Shown piece after piece: positions 26,395 through 34,890 of a stretch of DNA of 64,000 bases (the stretch's first letter is position 1; each line of letters opens with the position of its first letter). The stretch is from Ottowia sp. (GTDB lineage: Bacteria > Pseudomonadota > Gammaproteobacteria > Burkholderiales > Burkholderiaceae_C). The translations under genes and the position numbers were made by a program. Where the stretch lies: positions 1,116,001 through 1,180,000 of the forward strand of contig NZ_JADJCO010000005.1 in the NCBI RefSeq assembly GCF_016703145.1, written 5' to 3'. The notes beneath the pieces are model-generated. The model made no database searches. It had not been told where the DNA came from and was given only the letters and a program-made list of their open reading frames with translations.

Positions 26395-27548
26395 ATGTTC
26401 AGCTTCTTTCGCCGCAAAAAAGCGGCCGAGCCGGCGGCGCCTGATGCCGCGGCCGCAAATCCCGTCGCCACCGAATCGACCGACGCTGCGGCGCGCGATC
26501 TCGTCGTGCCGCACGAGATGCCGGTGCTCCCGCCCAGCGCGCTGCCGCCGGAAATGCCGGTTACTCCTGAATCCATAGCTGTCAGCGCAGAACCGGCGCC
26601 GGCTGAAGCCCCATTCGACTCTGAAACACCCCCCGAAGCCCCCGCCCCCCGCAGCGGCTGGCTCGACCGCCTGAAAACCGGCCTGAAGAAGACCGGCAGC
26701 AGCATCACCACCGTCTTCACCGGCACCAAGATCGACGAGGCGCTGTACGAGGACCTGGAAACCGCCCTGCTCATGGCCGACGCCGGCGTGCCCGCCACCG
26801 AGTTCCTGCTGGAGGACCTGAAGCGCCGCGTGAAGGACGCCAAGGCCACCGACCCGGCGCAGGTCAAGGCACTGCTGCAGGACGCCATCGCCGACATGCT
26901 GGCGCCGCTGGAAAAGGGCCTGGTGGTGGGCGTCTACCACCCCACCGTCATCATGGTGGCCGGCGTCAACGGCGCCGGCAAGACCACCTCCATCGGCAAG
27001 CTCACCAAGCACCTGGCCGACGCCGGCGCCAGACCGTGCTGCTGGCCGCGGCCGACACCTTCCGCGCCGCCGCGCGCGAGCAGCTGGCGGTGTGGGCCGA
27101 CCGCAACCGCGTCGAGATCATCAGCCAGCAGGACGCCGACCCGTCCGCCGTCAGCTTCGACGCCGTGGCCGCCGGCCGCGCGCGCCGCATGGACGTGGTG
27201 CTGGTCGACACCGCCGGCCGCCTGCCCACGCAGAAGCACCTGATGGAGGAGCTGACCAAGATCCGCCGCGTGGTCACCAAGGCCGACATCACCGCCCCGC
27301 ACGAAGTGCTGCTGGTCATCGACGGCAACACGGGGCAGAACGCGCTGGCACAGGTCAAGGCCTTCGACGAGGCCATCGGACTCACCGGCCTGGTGGTGAC
27401 CAAGCTCGACGGCACCGCCAAGGGCGGCGTGCTGTGCGCCATCGCGCGCGAGAAGCCCGTGCCCGTCTACTTCGTCGGCGTGGGCGAGAAGCTGGAGGAC
27501 CTGCAGACCTTCAGCGCGCGCGAGTTCGCCCAGGCGCTGGTGGGATGA
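26395..27548 (+). pseudogene. ftsY: signal recognition particle receptor FtsY, one-base frameshift as given
   Basis: FtsY docks ribosome-SRP complexes to the membrane and is normally essential. MFSFFRRKK starts the acidic A domain; the NG domain follows from GWLDRLKTGLKKT. GTPase motifs are GVNGAGKTTSIGKLTKHL, then DTAGRLPTQ, and TKLDGTAKGG near the end. At about 27031 the expected GCC AAG ACC reads GCCAGACC, one A short, so the frame shifts after LADAGA and resumes as TVLLAAADTFRAAAREQL. Everything after the shift is intact, so a sequencing error is the simplest reading. Part of the N-terminal linker (from about 26566) resembles the dispersed repeat. Confidence 0.92.
26566..26628 (-). repeat. 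dispersed-repeat copy inside ftsY
   Basis: Read on the minus strand it begins GTTTCAGAGTCGAATGGGG, continues with GGCGCCGGTTCTGCGCTG and ACAGCTATGG and ends near TTCAGG, matching the order of blocks in the intergenic copy near 2.5 kb. It is in frame and encodes part of the acidic linker (PESIAVSAEPAPAEAP). Confidence 0.5.
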
Positions 27549-27621
27549 GCACGACTGCAACCGATTGCAACGCCAGCCCGGCGCCTGATGGCCCGGCCCC
27601 CATGCCTATAAACTGCCGACC

Positions 27622-28713
27622 ATGACCGTGAACCTCTCCCGCAAACACTTGGTACTGATGGGTGCGGGGCGCGCCCACCTGCAGGTGCTCAAGGGCCTGG
27701 CCCGGCACGGCAGCGGCGACATGAACGTCACCTTGGTGGCGCCCACCCCCTACTACATCGAAGGCGCCATGCTGCCCGGCTACGTGGCCGGCGACTACGC
27801 GCTGGAGGACATCCGCGTGCCGCTCGACCCGCTGGTCGAGGCCAGCGGCGTGGCCTTCGCGCCGGCGCACGTGCTCGGGCTCGACCCGGCGGCGCGGCGC
27901 GTGCAGTTGTCCAGCGGCGACGCCCTGCCCTACGACGTGCTGTCGATCGACGTCGAGCCCGTGGCTGACCGCGACCACATCGAGGCCGCCATCCCCGGCG
28001 CGCGCCGCAACGCGCTGTTCACCCGCCCGCTCGAAGCCTTCGTACAACTCTGGCCGCAGTTGCAGGGCCTGGCGCGCGAGCGCCCGCTGCAGGTGGCCGT
28101 GCTCGCCGACGGTTTGGCCGGCGTGGAGCTGGCCATGGCCTGCGCCCACGCCCTGACCGCGCCGCACGGCAGCCGCGTCACCCTCGTCACCGGGGCCGAG
28201 CCGCTGCTGGCCGGGCAGCCGCCGACGCTGCAGCGGCGCGTGCTGGCGCGGCTGAAGAGCTTGAACATCACCGTGCTGCAGGACCGCTGCACCGCCATCG
28301 ACGGGCGCACCGTGCACCTGGCCGGCGGCGCCACCCTGGTGTGCGACGCGCCGCTGCTGGCCGCCGGCGCGGGCACGCCGGCCTGGCTGCTGCAGTCCGG
28401 CCTGCAGACCGACGAGGCGGGCGCGCTGGTGCTCAACGAGCGGCTGCAGAGCGACAGCCACCGCCAGGTCTTCGTCGTGCCCGACGGCGCGCCGGCCGAG
28501 GTGGGGCCGGTGCTGGAGGCCAACCTGCGCACCGCGCTGGGCGGCGGCTCGTTCAAGAAGGCGCCGCTGGACGCCTCGCGCCTGCGCGTGGTCGGCTGCG
28601 GCGACGGCCACGCCATCGCCGTCTGGGGCTCGCTGGGTCTCGAGGGGCGCGAGGTCGGGCAATGGAAGGACCGGCGCGACCGCCGGCAGCTGGCGGCGCT
28701 GTTCGCGCCGTGA
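27622..28713 (+). CDS. NADH dehydrogenase-like FAD oxidoreductase, SelD-associated type
   Basis: A 363-residue pyridine nucleotide-disulphide oxidoreductase-like protein. The FAD-binding fold starts HLVLMGAGRAHLQVLKGL, followed by PTPYYIEGAMLPGYVAG; a second nucleotide-binding region starts VAVLADGLAGVELA; the C-terminal LRVVGCGDGHAIAVWG is conserved. In some bacteria this domain is fused to the N-terminus of SelD (I recall a TIGRFAM, TIGR03169, for it), and the length fits. Here it is free-standing, with selD 16 kb away. Substrate unknown; it may help keep selenium or sulphur reduced. Confidence 0.7.
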   Translation: MTVNLSRKHLVLMGAGRAHLQVLKGLARHGSGDMNVTLVAPTPYYIEGAMLPGYVAGDYALEDIRVPLDPLVEASGVAFAPAHVLGLDPAARRVQLSSGDALPYDVLSIDVEPVADRDHIEAAIPGARRNALFTRPLEAFVQLWPQLQGLARERPLQVAVLADGLAGVELAMACAHALTAPHGSRVTLVTGAEPLLAGQPPTLQRRVLARLKSLNITVLQDRCTAIDGRTVHLAGGATLVCDAPLLAAGAGTPAWLLQSGLQTDEAGALVLNERLQSDSHRQVFVVPDGAPAEVGPVLEANLRTALGGGSFKKAPLDASRLRVVGCGDGHAIAVWGSLGLEGREVGQWKDRRDRRQLAALFAP

Positions 28714-28892
28714 CCGCGCGGCCGGCGTGCCGCCATGGAGTGCAGAATCCAGCCCTAGCCCGAATGGATACTGTGTGAGCAGCTATCAATTTTGACAAAT
28801 TTTCCGGTTTCGGGGAAAGCCGGGAGCCGCCCGGGGGCGGATATGCAACACAATGCGTCCTCGCCGGACCGACACACCCAAGGAGCCCCGAC

Positions 28893-30104
28893 ATGAATTC
28901 ACAGCCCCTCGCCCGCGGCCCGAGCCGCCGCCTGATGCTCTCGCGCGGCGCCGCCGCCGTGGGCGCCGGCACGGCCAGCCTGCTGCTGCCACGGATCGCG
29001 CGCGCGCAGTCCGGCAAGGTCCGGGTCGGCTTCATGCTGCCCTACACCGGCACCTACGCCCAGCTCGGCGTGGCGATCGAGAACGGCGTGCGCATGGCCA
29101 TCGCCGAGAAGGGCGGCAAGCTGGGCGGCCGCGAGATCGAGTGGTTCAAGGTGGACGACGAGTCCGAGCCGTCCAAGGGCGTGGAGAATGCCAGCAAGCT
29201 GGTGCAGCGCGACAAGGTGGACGTGCTGATCGGCACCGTGCATTCGGGCGTGCAGATGGGCATCCAGAAGGTGGCGCGCGACTCGGGCGTGCTCAGCCTG
29301 ATCCCCAACGCCGGCGTGCACGCGGCCACGCGCGCGCTGTGCGCGCCCAACGTGTTCCGCACCTCGTTCACCAACTCGCAGCCCACGCTGGCGCTGGGCA
29401 AGCCGATGATGGACAAGGGCCTCAAGCGCGCCGTCTGGCTGACGTGGAAGTACGCCGCCGGCGACGAGGCGTTCGAGGGCTTCCGCGACAGCTACACCCA
29501 GGCCGGCGGCACCATCGTCAAGGCGCTGGGCCTGCCCTTCCCCAACGTGGAGTTCCAGGCGCTGCTGACCGAGATCGCCTCGCTCAGGCCCGACGCCGTG
29601 GTCTGCTTCTTCGCCGGCGCGGGCGCGGCCAAGTTCATCAAGGACTACGCCGCCGCGGGCCTGAAGGACAAGATCCCGCTGTGGGGCTCGGGCTTCCTGA
29701 CCGAGGGCGTGCTGGACGCCGCCGGCCCGGCCGCCGAGGGCATCATGACCACCATGCACTACGCCGATGCGCTGGACACGCCGCGCAACAAGCAGTTCCG
29801 CACCGCCTACGCGCAGCAGTTCAAGATGCAGCCGGACGTGTACGCGGTGCAGGGCTACGACACGGGCCAGCTGCTGCTGGCCGGCGCCAACGCCGTGAAG
29901 GGCGACCTGGCCAGCAAGGCGGCGCTGCACAAGGCCCTGGAAACCGCCGTCATCGACAGCCCGCGCGGCAAGTGGACCATGAGCCGCGCCCACAACCCGG
30001 TGCAGGACATGTACCTGCGCGTGGTCGAGAAGGGCGACAACAAGGTGCTGGGCGTGGCCGCCAAGGCGCTGGCCGATTCCGGCGCTGGCTGCAGATTGAC
30101 CTGA
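28893..30104 (+). CDS. livK: branched-chain amino acid ABC transporter substrate-binding protein
   Basis: A 403-residue periplasmic binding protein of the Leu/Ile/Val family. The N-terminus has twin arginine-like SRRLMLSRGAAAVGAG followed by a signal sequence ending ARAQ. KVRVGFMLPYTGTYAQLG and ENGVRMAIAEKGG are typical of the type I binding fold. It heads a liv operon. Ligands of such paralogues are often not amino acids (amides, urea, aromatic acids), so the specificity is open. Confidence 0.9.
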   Translation: MNSQPLARGPSRRLMLSRGAAAVGAGTASLLLPRIARAQSGKVRVGFMLPYTGTYAQLGVAIENGVRMAIAEKGGKLGGREIEWFKVDDESEPSKGVENASKLVQRDKVDVLIGTVHSGVQMGIQKVARDSGVLSLIPNAGVHAATRALCAPNVFRTSFTNSQPTLALGKPMMDKGLKRAVWLTWKYAAGDEAFEGFRDSYTQAGGTIVKALGLPFPNVEFQALLTEIASLRPDAVVCFFAGAGAAKFIKDYAAAGLKDKIPLWGSGFLTEGVLDAAGPAAEGIMTTMHYADALDTPRNKQFRTAYAQQFKMQPDVYAVQGYDTGQLLLAGANAVKGDLASKAALHKALETAVIDSPRGKWTMSRAHNPVQDMYLRVVEKGDNKVLGVAAKALADSGAGCRLT

Positions 30105-30252
30105 CCCCCCGAGTCGCTTCGCGCCTTCCCCCTGGGGGGACGACGCCGATGGCCGGGCCAAGCCCGGCCATGGCGTCCGCTGGCATGGCCTGCTCCGCGG
30201 CCGTCCGGCTCTCTCGGTTGGACCACCCCATCTTCGCCTTCGATCTCATCGC
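30105..30252 (+). repeat. intergenic spacer with a second dispersed motif
   Basis: This 148-base gap between the livK and livH genes contains AGTCGCTTCGCGCCTTCCCC, a CCGGGCC...GGCCATGGC hairpin-like stretch, and CTGGCATGGCCTGCTCCGCG. The last motif also occurs at 61630-61649 upstream of the efflux operon. No gene is visible. Confidence 0.5.
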
Positions 30253-31116
30253 GTGGACCTCGCCAACGTCTTGATCCAGTTGCTCAACAGCGTGCAGTAC
30301 GGCCTGCTGCTGTTCATGCTGGCCGCCGGCCTGACGCTGATCTTCGGCATCATGGGCGTGGTCAACCTGGCGCACGGCAGCTTTTACATGTTGGGCGCGT
30401 ACCTGGCGTACGCGCTGTCGTCGCGGCTGGGCAGCTTCGCCTGGGCCATCGTCGTGGGCACCGCGCTGTCGGTGGTGTTCGGGCTGGCGCTGGAGCGCCT
30501 GCTGTTTCGCCGCTTCTACCAGCGCGACCACCTGGACCAGGTGCTGCTGACCTTCGGGCTGATCTACGTCTTCGAGGAAGGACGCTCGCTGCTGTGGGGC
30601 GACGACGTGCACGGCGTGGCCATCCCGCCGCTGCTGGACGGCTCGCTGCCGCTGACCGACACCCTGTCCTACCCGGTCTACCGCCTGTTCATGATGGGCG
30701 TGTGCGTGGCGCTGGCCGTCGGCCTGTACCTGCTGATCGGCCGCACGCGCCTGGGCATGAAAATCCGCGCCGGCGCCTTCAACCGCGAGATGGCCGAGTC
30801 GCTGGGCGTCAACATCCGGCTGATCCACGCCGTGGTGTTCGCCATCGGCGTGGCGCTGGCCACCCTGGCCGGCATGATCGCCGCGCCCGTCTCCAGCGTG
30901 TACCCCAACATGGGCGCGCCGGTGCTCATCATGTGCTTCGTGGTGGTGGTGATCGGCGGCATCGGCTCGGTGCGCGGGGCGCTGATCGCGGCGCTGCTGG
31001 TCGGCCTGGTGGACACCTTCGGCAAGGTGCTGCTGCCGCAGGTGGCGGGGATGCTGGTGTACGTGCTGATGGCGGCCGTGCTGCTGTGGAAGCCCGAGGG
31101 GCTCTTCAAATCATGA
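30253..31116 (+). CDS. livH: branched-chain amino acid ABC transporter permease LivH
   Basis: A 287-residue inner-membrane permease with about eight hydrophobic helices. GLTLIFGIMGVVNLAHGSFY near the start and the cytoplasmic loop GVNIRLIHAVVF followed by VVVVIGGIGSVRGALIAA are hallmarks of LivH. The start codon is GTG at 30253. Its TGA overlaps the livM ATG (ATGA). Confidence 0.93.
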   Translation: MDLANVLIQLLNSVQYGLLLFMLAAGLTLIFGIMGVVNLAHGSFYMLGAYLAYALSSRLGSFAWAIVVGTALSVVFGLALERLLFRRFYQRDHLDQVLLTFGLIYVFEEGRSLLWGDDVHGVAIPPLLDGSLPLTDTLSYPVYRLFMMGVCVALAVGLYLLIGRTRLGMKIRAGAFNREMAESLGVNIRLIHAVVFAIGVALATLAGMIAAPVSSVYPNMGAPVLIMCFVVVVIGGIGSVRGALIAALLVGLVDTFGKVLLPQVAGMLVYVLMAAVLLWKPEGLFKS

Positions 31117-32119
31117 GCGCCCCTGCAACCCACCTCGAAGCCCTGCCGCGCAGCCTGCAGGCGCTGCTGGCGCTGGGCCTGATCGCGTTGGCGCTGTTCC
31201 CGCTGGTGGGCAGCGACTTCCACCAGCAGATGGTCACGCGCATGATGATCCTGGCCATCTTCGCCATGAGCCTGGACCTGCTGCAGGGCGTGACCGGCCT
31301 GGTGTCGCTGGGCCACGCGGCCTTCTTCGGCATCGCGGGCTACGCGCTGGCCTTCCTGACGCCGGCCGACGCGCCGGCCAGCCTGTGGTGGACGCTGCCC
31401 GCCGCGCTGCTGGCCTCGGGGCGGCGGCGCTGGTCATCGGCTTCCTGGTGGTGCGCACCAAGGGCATCTACTTCATCATGGTCACGTTGGCCTTCGCGCA
31501 GATGGTCTTCTACCTGTTCTTCGACAACCGGGCGCTGGGCGGCTCGGACGGCCTGTACATCAACTTCCGGCCCGACGCGGGGCTGTTCGACCTGGAGGAC
31601 AAGCGGGTCTTCTACTACTTCACCCTGGCCTGCCTGGCGGGGGTGTACGCCTTCCTGCGCCGCGTGCTGTGGAGTCCCTTCGGCCGCGCGCTGGCCGGCA
31701 TCCGCGTCAACGAGCACCGCATGCGCGCCATCGGCTTCGGCAGCTTCGGCCACAAGCTGGCGGCCTTCACCCTGGCCGGCACGCTGGCCGGCCTGGCCGG
31801 CTACCTGTGGGGGGCGCAGACGGGCTTCGTCAACCCGGAACTGATGGGCTTCCACATGAGCGCGCACGCCATCATGATGGTGATCCTGGGCGGCATGGGC
31901 AACTTCGCCGGCGCCATCGTCGGCGCCTTCGCGTTCGAGTTCATGCTGGAGCTGTTCAAGGACCTGCCGGCCTTCGGGGGCTTCGACGCCGGCAAGCACT
32001 GGCAGCTGTGGATGGGCCTGTTCATCGTGGCGGTGATCTGCTTTGCCCCGCGCGGCCTGCTGGGCCTGCTGCAGCGGCTGGCGAGCCGCCCGGGCCCGCG
32101 GGAGGGGCGCGATGGCTGA
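31113..32119 (+). pseudogene. livM: branched-chain amino acid ABC transporter permease LivM, one-base frameshift as given
   Basis: The permease partner of LivH. The first part (MILAIFAMSLDLLQGVTGLV, SLGHAAFFGIAGYALAF) and the rest (GFLVVRTKGIYFIMVTLAFA, GIRVNEHRMRAIGF, ILGGMGNFAGAIVGA) are both well conserved but lie in different frames. The break is at about 31416-31421, where TCGGGGCGG appears to lack one G of TCGGGGGCGG. With that base the gene reads straight through to 32119. The gene overlaps livG by 8 bases. Error in a G run is more likely than true loss. Confidence 0.9.
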
Positions 32120-32870
32120 CGTGCTGCTCAGCGCCCGCGGCCTGACCAAGACGTTCGGCGGCCTGGCCGCCGTCAACGGCGTGTCGATCGACCTGTGGCG
32201 GGACCGCATCCACGCCGTGATCGGCCCCAACGGCGCCGGCAAGTCCACGCTGGCCAACCTGCTGTCCGGCGACCTGCCGCCCACGGCAGGCACCATCACA
32301 CTGGGTACGCACGACATCACCCGCGCCTCGCCCGAGCAAATCTCGCGCCGGGGCCTTGGGCGCAGCTACCAGAAGACCAACATCTTCCCGTCCTTCACGG
32401 TGTGGGAGAACGTGCGCCTGGCGGCCCAATCGCGCGCCACGCTGCCCTGGAACCCGCTGCGCTGGCTGCGGCGCGCCGCGCGGGACGCCGCCGTCAACGA
32501 GCGCGCCGAGGCCGCGCTGGAGCTGGCCGGCCTGGCTGGCCGCCGCCACGCCGTCGCCGGCGCCGCCAGCCACGGCGAGCAGCGCCAGTTGGAGATCGCC
32601 ATGACCCTGGCCACCGACCCGCGGGTGCTGCTGCTCGACGAGCCGCTGGCCGGCATGGGCGCGGCCGAGGCCGAGCGCATGGTCGCGCTGCTGCTGCGCC
32701 TCAAGCCGCGCCACGCCATGATGCTGGTGGAGCACGACATCGACGCCATCTTCGCCCTGGCCGACCACCTGACGGTGATGGTCAACGGCGCCGTCATCGC
32801 CAGCGGCGAGCCCGCCGCCATCCGCGCCGACGCGGCCGTGCAGGCGGCATACCTGGGGGAGAATGCCTGA
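32112..32870 (+). CDS. livG: branched-chain amino acid ABC transporter ATP-binding protein LivG
   Basis: A 252-residue ATPase. Walker A is GPNGAGKSTL, the Q-loop is in RSYQKTNIFPSFTVWENV, the signature SHGEQRQLEIAMTL is the LivG variant of LSGGQ, Walker B is VLLLDEPLAGMG and the H-loop follows as MLVEHDIDAIF. It starts at ATG 32112, overlapping livM, and ends overlapping livF by 8 bases. Confidence 0.94.
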   Translation: MADVLLSARGLTKTFGGLAAVNGVSIDLWRDRIHAVIGPNGAGKSTLANLLSGDLPPTAGTITLGTHDITRASPEQISRRGLGRSYQKTNIFPSFTVWENVRLAAQSRATLPWNPLRWLRRAARDAAVNERAEAALELAGLAGRRHAVAGAASHGEQRQLEIAMTLATDPRVLLLDEPLAGMGAAEAERMVALLLRLKPRHAMMLVEHDIDAIFALADHLTVMVNGAVIASGEPAAIRADAAVQAAYLGENA

Positions 32871-33684
32871 CATGGCCACCGCCGCGAACGCCAACCTCCC
32901 GGACGACCCCAACGACCCACTAGCACCGCACCCGCGCTCCGAGGACGCGGCGCCGCAGCCCGGCGGCGCCAGCGGCGACCTGCTGATCCACGCCATCGAC
33001 CTGCACACCTACTACGGCGCCAGCCACATCCTGCGCGGCGTCAACTTCGCCGTGCGGCGCGGCGAGACCATCGGCTTGATGGGCCGCAACGGCATGGGCA
33101 AGAGCACGCTGCTGAAGTCCATCATGGGCCTGGTCAAGCCGCGCGCCGGCGCCGTGCTGGTGATGGGCCGGCCCATGACCGGCCGGCCCGCCCACGAGAT
33201 CGCGCGGCTCGGCGTGGCCTACGTGCCCGAGGGACGCGGCATCTTCGGCAACCTGAGCGTGGCCGAGAACCTGTTGATGACGGCCCTCCCCGGCACACGC
33301 GGCCAGCGCGACTGGACCTTCGAGCGCGTGCTGGAGACCTTCCCGCGCCTGAAGGAGCGCCTGCGCCACGGCGGCCAGCAGCTGTCGGGCGGCGAACAGC
33401 AGATGCTCACCATCGGCCGCGCGCTGATGACCAACCCCGACGTGCTGATCCTCGACGAGGCCACCGAGGGCCTGGCGCCGCTGATCGCGCGCGAGATCTG
33501 GCGCATCTGCGGCCTGATCCGCCAAAGCGGCATCAGCAGCGTGATCGTGGACAAGAACTGGAAGCACGTCACCCAGGTCACCGACCGCAACGTGATCCTG
33601 GTCAAGGGCGAGGTGGTGTTCGAGGGCAGCTCGGCCCAGCTGATCGGCCAGCCCGAGCTGCTGGCGCGGCACCTGGGCGTGTGA
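32863..33684 (+). CDS. livF: branched-chain amino acid ABC transporter ATP-binding protein LivF
   Basis: A 273-residue ATPase. Walker A is GRNGMGKSTLLKSIMG, followed by VAYVPEGRGIFGNLSVAENL, the signature LSGGEQQMLTIGRAL and Walker B VLILDEATEGLAP. The N-terminus has a Pro/Asp/Ala-rich extension of about 40 residues before the usual start of the domain, longer than most LivF. ATG 32872, three codons later, is an alternative start. The H-loop histidine is replaced: IVDKNWKHVTQ stands where EQN or EH is usual in the family. Confidence 0.92.
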   Translation: MPDMATAANANLPDDPNDPLAPHPRSEDAAPQPGGASGDLLIHAIDLHTYYGASHILRGVNFAVRRGETIGLMGRNGMGKSTLLKSIMGLVKPRAGAVLVMGRPMTGRPAHEIARLGVAYVPEGRGIFGNLSVAENLLMTALPGTRGQRDWTFERVLETFPRLKERLRHGGQQLSGGEQQMLTIGRALMTNPDVLILDEATEGLAPLIAREIWRICGLIRQSGISSVIVDKNWKHVTQVTDRNVILVKGEVVFEGSSAQLIGQPELLARHLGV

Positions 33685-33693
33685 TTCGGCCTG

Positions 33694-33720
33694 GGTTCAT
33701 CGGGATGAACCTTCTCTTGC
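33694..33720 (+). terminator. probable terminator of the liv operon
   Basis: GGTTCAT (33694-33700) and ATGAACC (33705-33711) form a 7-pair stem with loop CGGG, followed by TTCTCTTGCT. It lies 10 bases after the livF stop. The weak T tract makes it only a moderate candidate. Confidence 0.5.
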
Positions 33721-33903
33721 TGATGCCGTTTGCGCCGCTGACCGGTCCACAGGGGTCTCCGCCGTAGGAATCCGAGGGACTTGGCATCCGGGAAACTTTA
33801 GGTTTGCCTAAACGGCGCTTCGCTGGGGATTTGCCTTGGGGCACACCGTGCTACATTGTTTTATCCGACGGGCCACCGCAAGATGGTTGTCGTCTATTTC
33901 TAG

Positions 33904-34222
33904 TTAGTCCCTTCATATTCCGCTTTATGCAGGCCACTATTTATTCCAGCGTTTCGCCTTTCTCAAAGGTTTCTCCTTTGGGGTTTTGGCATTACACCGG
34001 GCTTCGCCTGCATTCGCTGCGCCAGTTTCAAGGCTTTTTGGCCTCTAGCGCTTGTGCAGCAAGCGCCACCAGCTATCATTCTTGCAGCGCTGCGCCGCTT
34101 CCGTGGCGTGGCGCTTTTGCATGGGCCGCGCCCGTCTTCAAGTCAGGGCGCTCCCTTCCGGCCTTCGGGTCTAACATTGCGGTCAAGCCGACCCGCCTAC
34201 GGCGGTCGGCTTACCTTGGCCG
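33904..34222 (+). mobile_element. integron cassette 1 (DUF1010)
   Basis: First of three 319-base units bounded by G/TTAG insertion points (33903/33904 and 34222/34223). It ends in an attC site. Before it, 33712-33903 contains no gene and no attC-like palindrome; the GTTAG at 33903-33907 could be an attI or a secondary site. Confidence 0.75.
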
Positions 34223-34226
34223 TTAG
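33927..34226 (+). CDS. DUF1010 family protein, cassette 1
   Basis: A 99-residue ORF starting MQATIYSSVSPFSKVSP. Its middle, FQGFLASSACAASATSYHS, is a translation of the dispersed repeat, and its end, FGSNIAVKPTRLRRSAYL, is a translation of the attC site; the TAG stop lies in the GTTAG core. Proteins like this are grouped as DUF1010 in databases, as far as I recall. It is unclear whether it is a real protein. The ATG lacks a strong ribosome binding site. Confidence 0.5.
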   Translation: MQATIYSSVSPFSKVSPLGFWHYTGLRLHSLRQFQGFLASSACAASATSYHSCSAAPLPWRGAFAWAAPVFKSGRSLPAFGSNIAVKPTRLRRSAYLGR

Positions 34227-34228
34227 TC
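34169..34228 (+). repeat. attC recombination site 1
   Basis: GTCTAAC (34169-34175) is the left core, TCAAGCCGACCCGCC pairs with GGCGGTCGGCTTAC with one unpaired base, and GTTAG (34222-34226) is the right core. This is the layout of an integron attC site with its extrahelical base. Confidence 0.8.
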
Positions 34229-34541
34229 CCTTCATATTCCGCTTTATGCAGGCCGCTATTAATTCCAGCGTTTCGCCTTTCTCAAAGGTTTCTCCTTGGG
34301 GGTTTTGGCGCTGCGCCGGACTTCGCCTGCATTCATTGCGCCAGTTTCAAGCCTTTTTGGTCTCTAGCGCTTGTGCAGCAAGCGCCACCAGCTATCATTT
34401 TTGCAGCGCTGCGCCGCTTCCGTGGCGTGGCGCTTTTTTGTGGGTCGCGCCCGTCTTCAAGTCAGGGCGCTCCCTTCTGGCCTTCGGGTCTAACATTGCG
34501 GTCAAGCCGACCCGCCTACGGCGGTCGGCTTACCTTTGCCG
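34223..34541 (+). mobile_element. integron cassette 2 (DUF1010)
   Basis: A second 319-base unit, nearly identical to cassette 3 and slightly more different from cassette 1. It is in direct tandem with no spacer, as expected of cassettes integrated by an integron integrase or duplicated by recombination between identical attC sites. Confidence 0.8.
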
Positions 34542-34545
34542 TTAG
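34246..34545 (+). CDS. DUF1010 family protein, cassette 2
   Basis: A 99-residue ORF (MQAAINSSVSPFSKVSP start) in the same position in the cassette as in copies 1 and 3. The stop TAG is in the right core of attC 2. The substitutions against copy 1 include several that change residues (YTGLRL to CAGLRL, AWAAPV to LWVAPV), which gives no clear sign of purifying selection. Confidence 0.5.
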   Translation: MQAAINSSVSPFSKVSPWGFWRCAGLRLHSLRQFQAFLVSSACAASATSYHFCSAAPLPWRGAFLWVAPVFKSGRSLLAFGSNIAVKPTRLRRSAYLCR

Positions 34546-34547
34546 TC
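34488..34547 (+). repeat. attC recombination site 2
   Basis: GTCTAAC (34488-34494) to GTTAG (34541-34545), same stem arms as attC 1; the right arm reads GGCTTACCTTTGCC in place of GGCTTACCTTGGCC. Confidence 0.8.
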
Positions 34548-34860
34548 CCTTCATATTCCGCTTTATGCAGGCCGCTATTAATTCCAGCGTTTCTCCTTTC
34601 TCAAAGGTTTCTCCTTGGGGGTTTTGGCGCTGCGCCGGACTTCGCCTGCATTCATTGCGCCAGTTTCAAGCCTTTTTGGTCTCTAGCGCTTGTGCAGCAA
34701 GCGCCACCAGCTATCATTTTTGCAGCGCTGCGCCGCTTCCGTGGCGTGGCGCTTTTTCGTGGGTCGCGCCCGTCTTCAAGGCTGGGCGCTCCCTTTTGGC
34801 CTTCGGGTCTAACATTGCGGTCAAGCCGACCCGCCTACGGCGGTCGGCTTACCTTGGCCG
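34542..34860 (+). mobile_element. integron cassette 3 (DUF1010)
   Basis: The third 319-base unit, ending at G 34860 before TTAGGC of the acetyltransferase cassette. It differs from unit 2 at a few positions (for example TTTCTCC for TTTCGCC early on). Confidence 0.8.
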
Positions 34861-34864
34861 TTAG
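34565..34864 (+). CDS. DUF1010 family protein, cassette 3
   Basis: A 99-residue ORF equivalent to those of cassettes 1 and 2, ending KPTRLRRSAYLGR with TAG in the attC core. Same doubts about its coding status apply: the central and terminal parts are translations of two repeat elements. Confidence 0.5.
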   Translation: MQAAINSSVSPFSKVSPWGFWRCAGLRLHSLRQFQAFLVSSACAASATSYHFCSAAPLPWRGAFSWVAPVFKAGRSLLAFGSNIAVKPTRLRRSAYLGR

Positions 34865-34866
34865 GC
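34807..34866 (+). repeat. attC recombination site 3
   Basis: GTCTAAC (34807-34813) to GTTAGGC (34860-34866). The right core GTTAGGC is a perfect match to the GTTRRRY consensus and is the insertion point of the next cassette. Confidence 0.85.
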
Positions 34867-34890
34867 CGCAAAACCAACCAAGGTGCCAGC

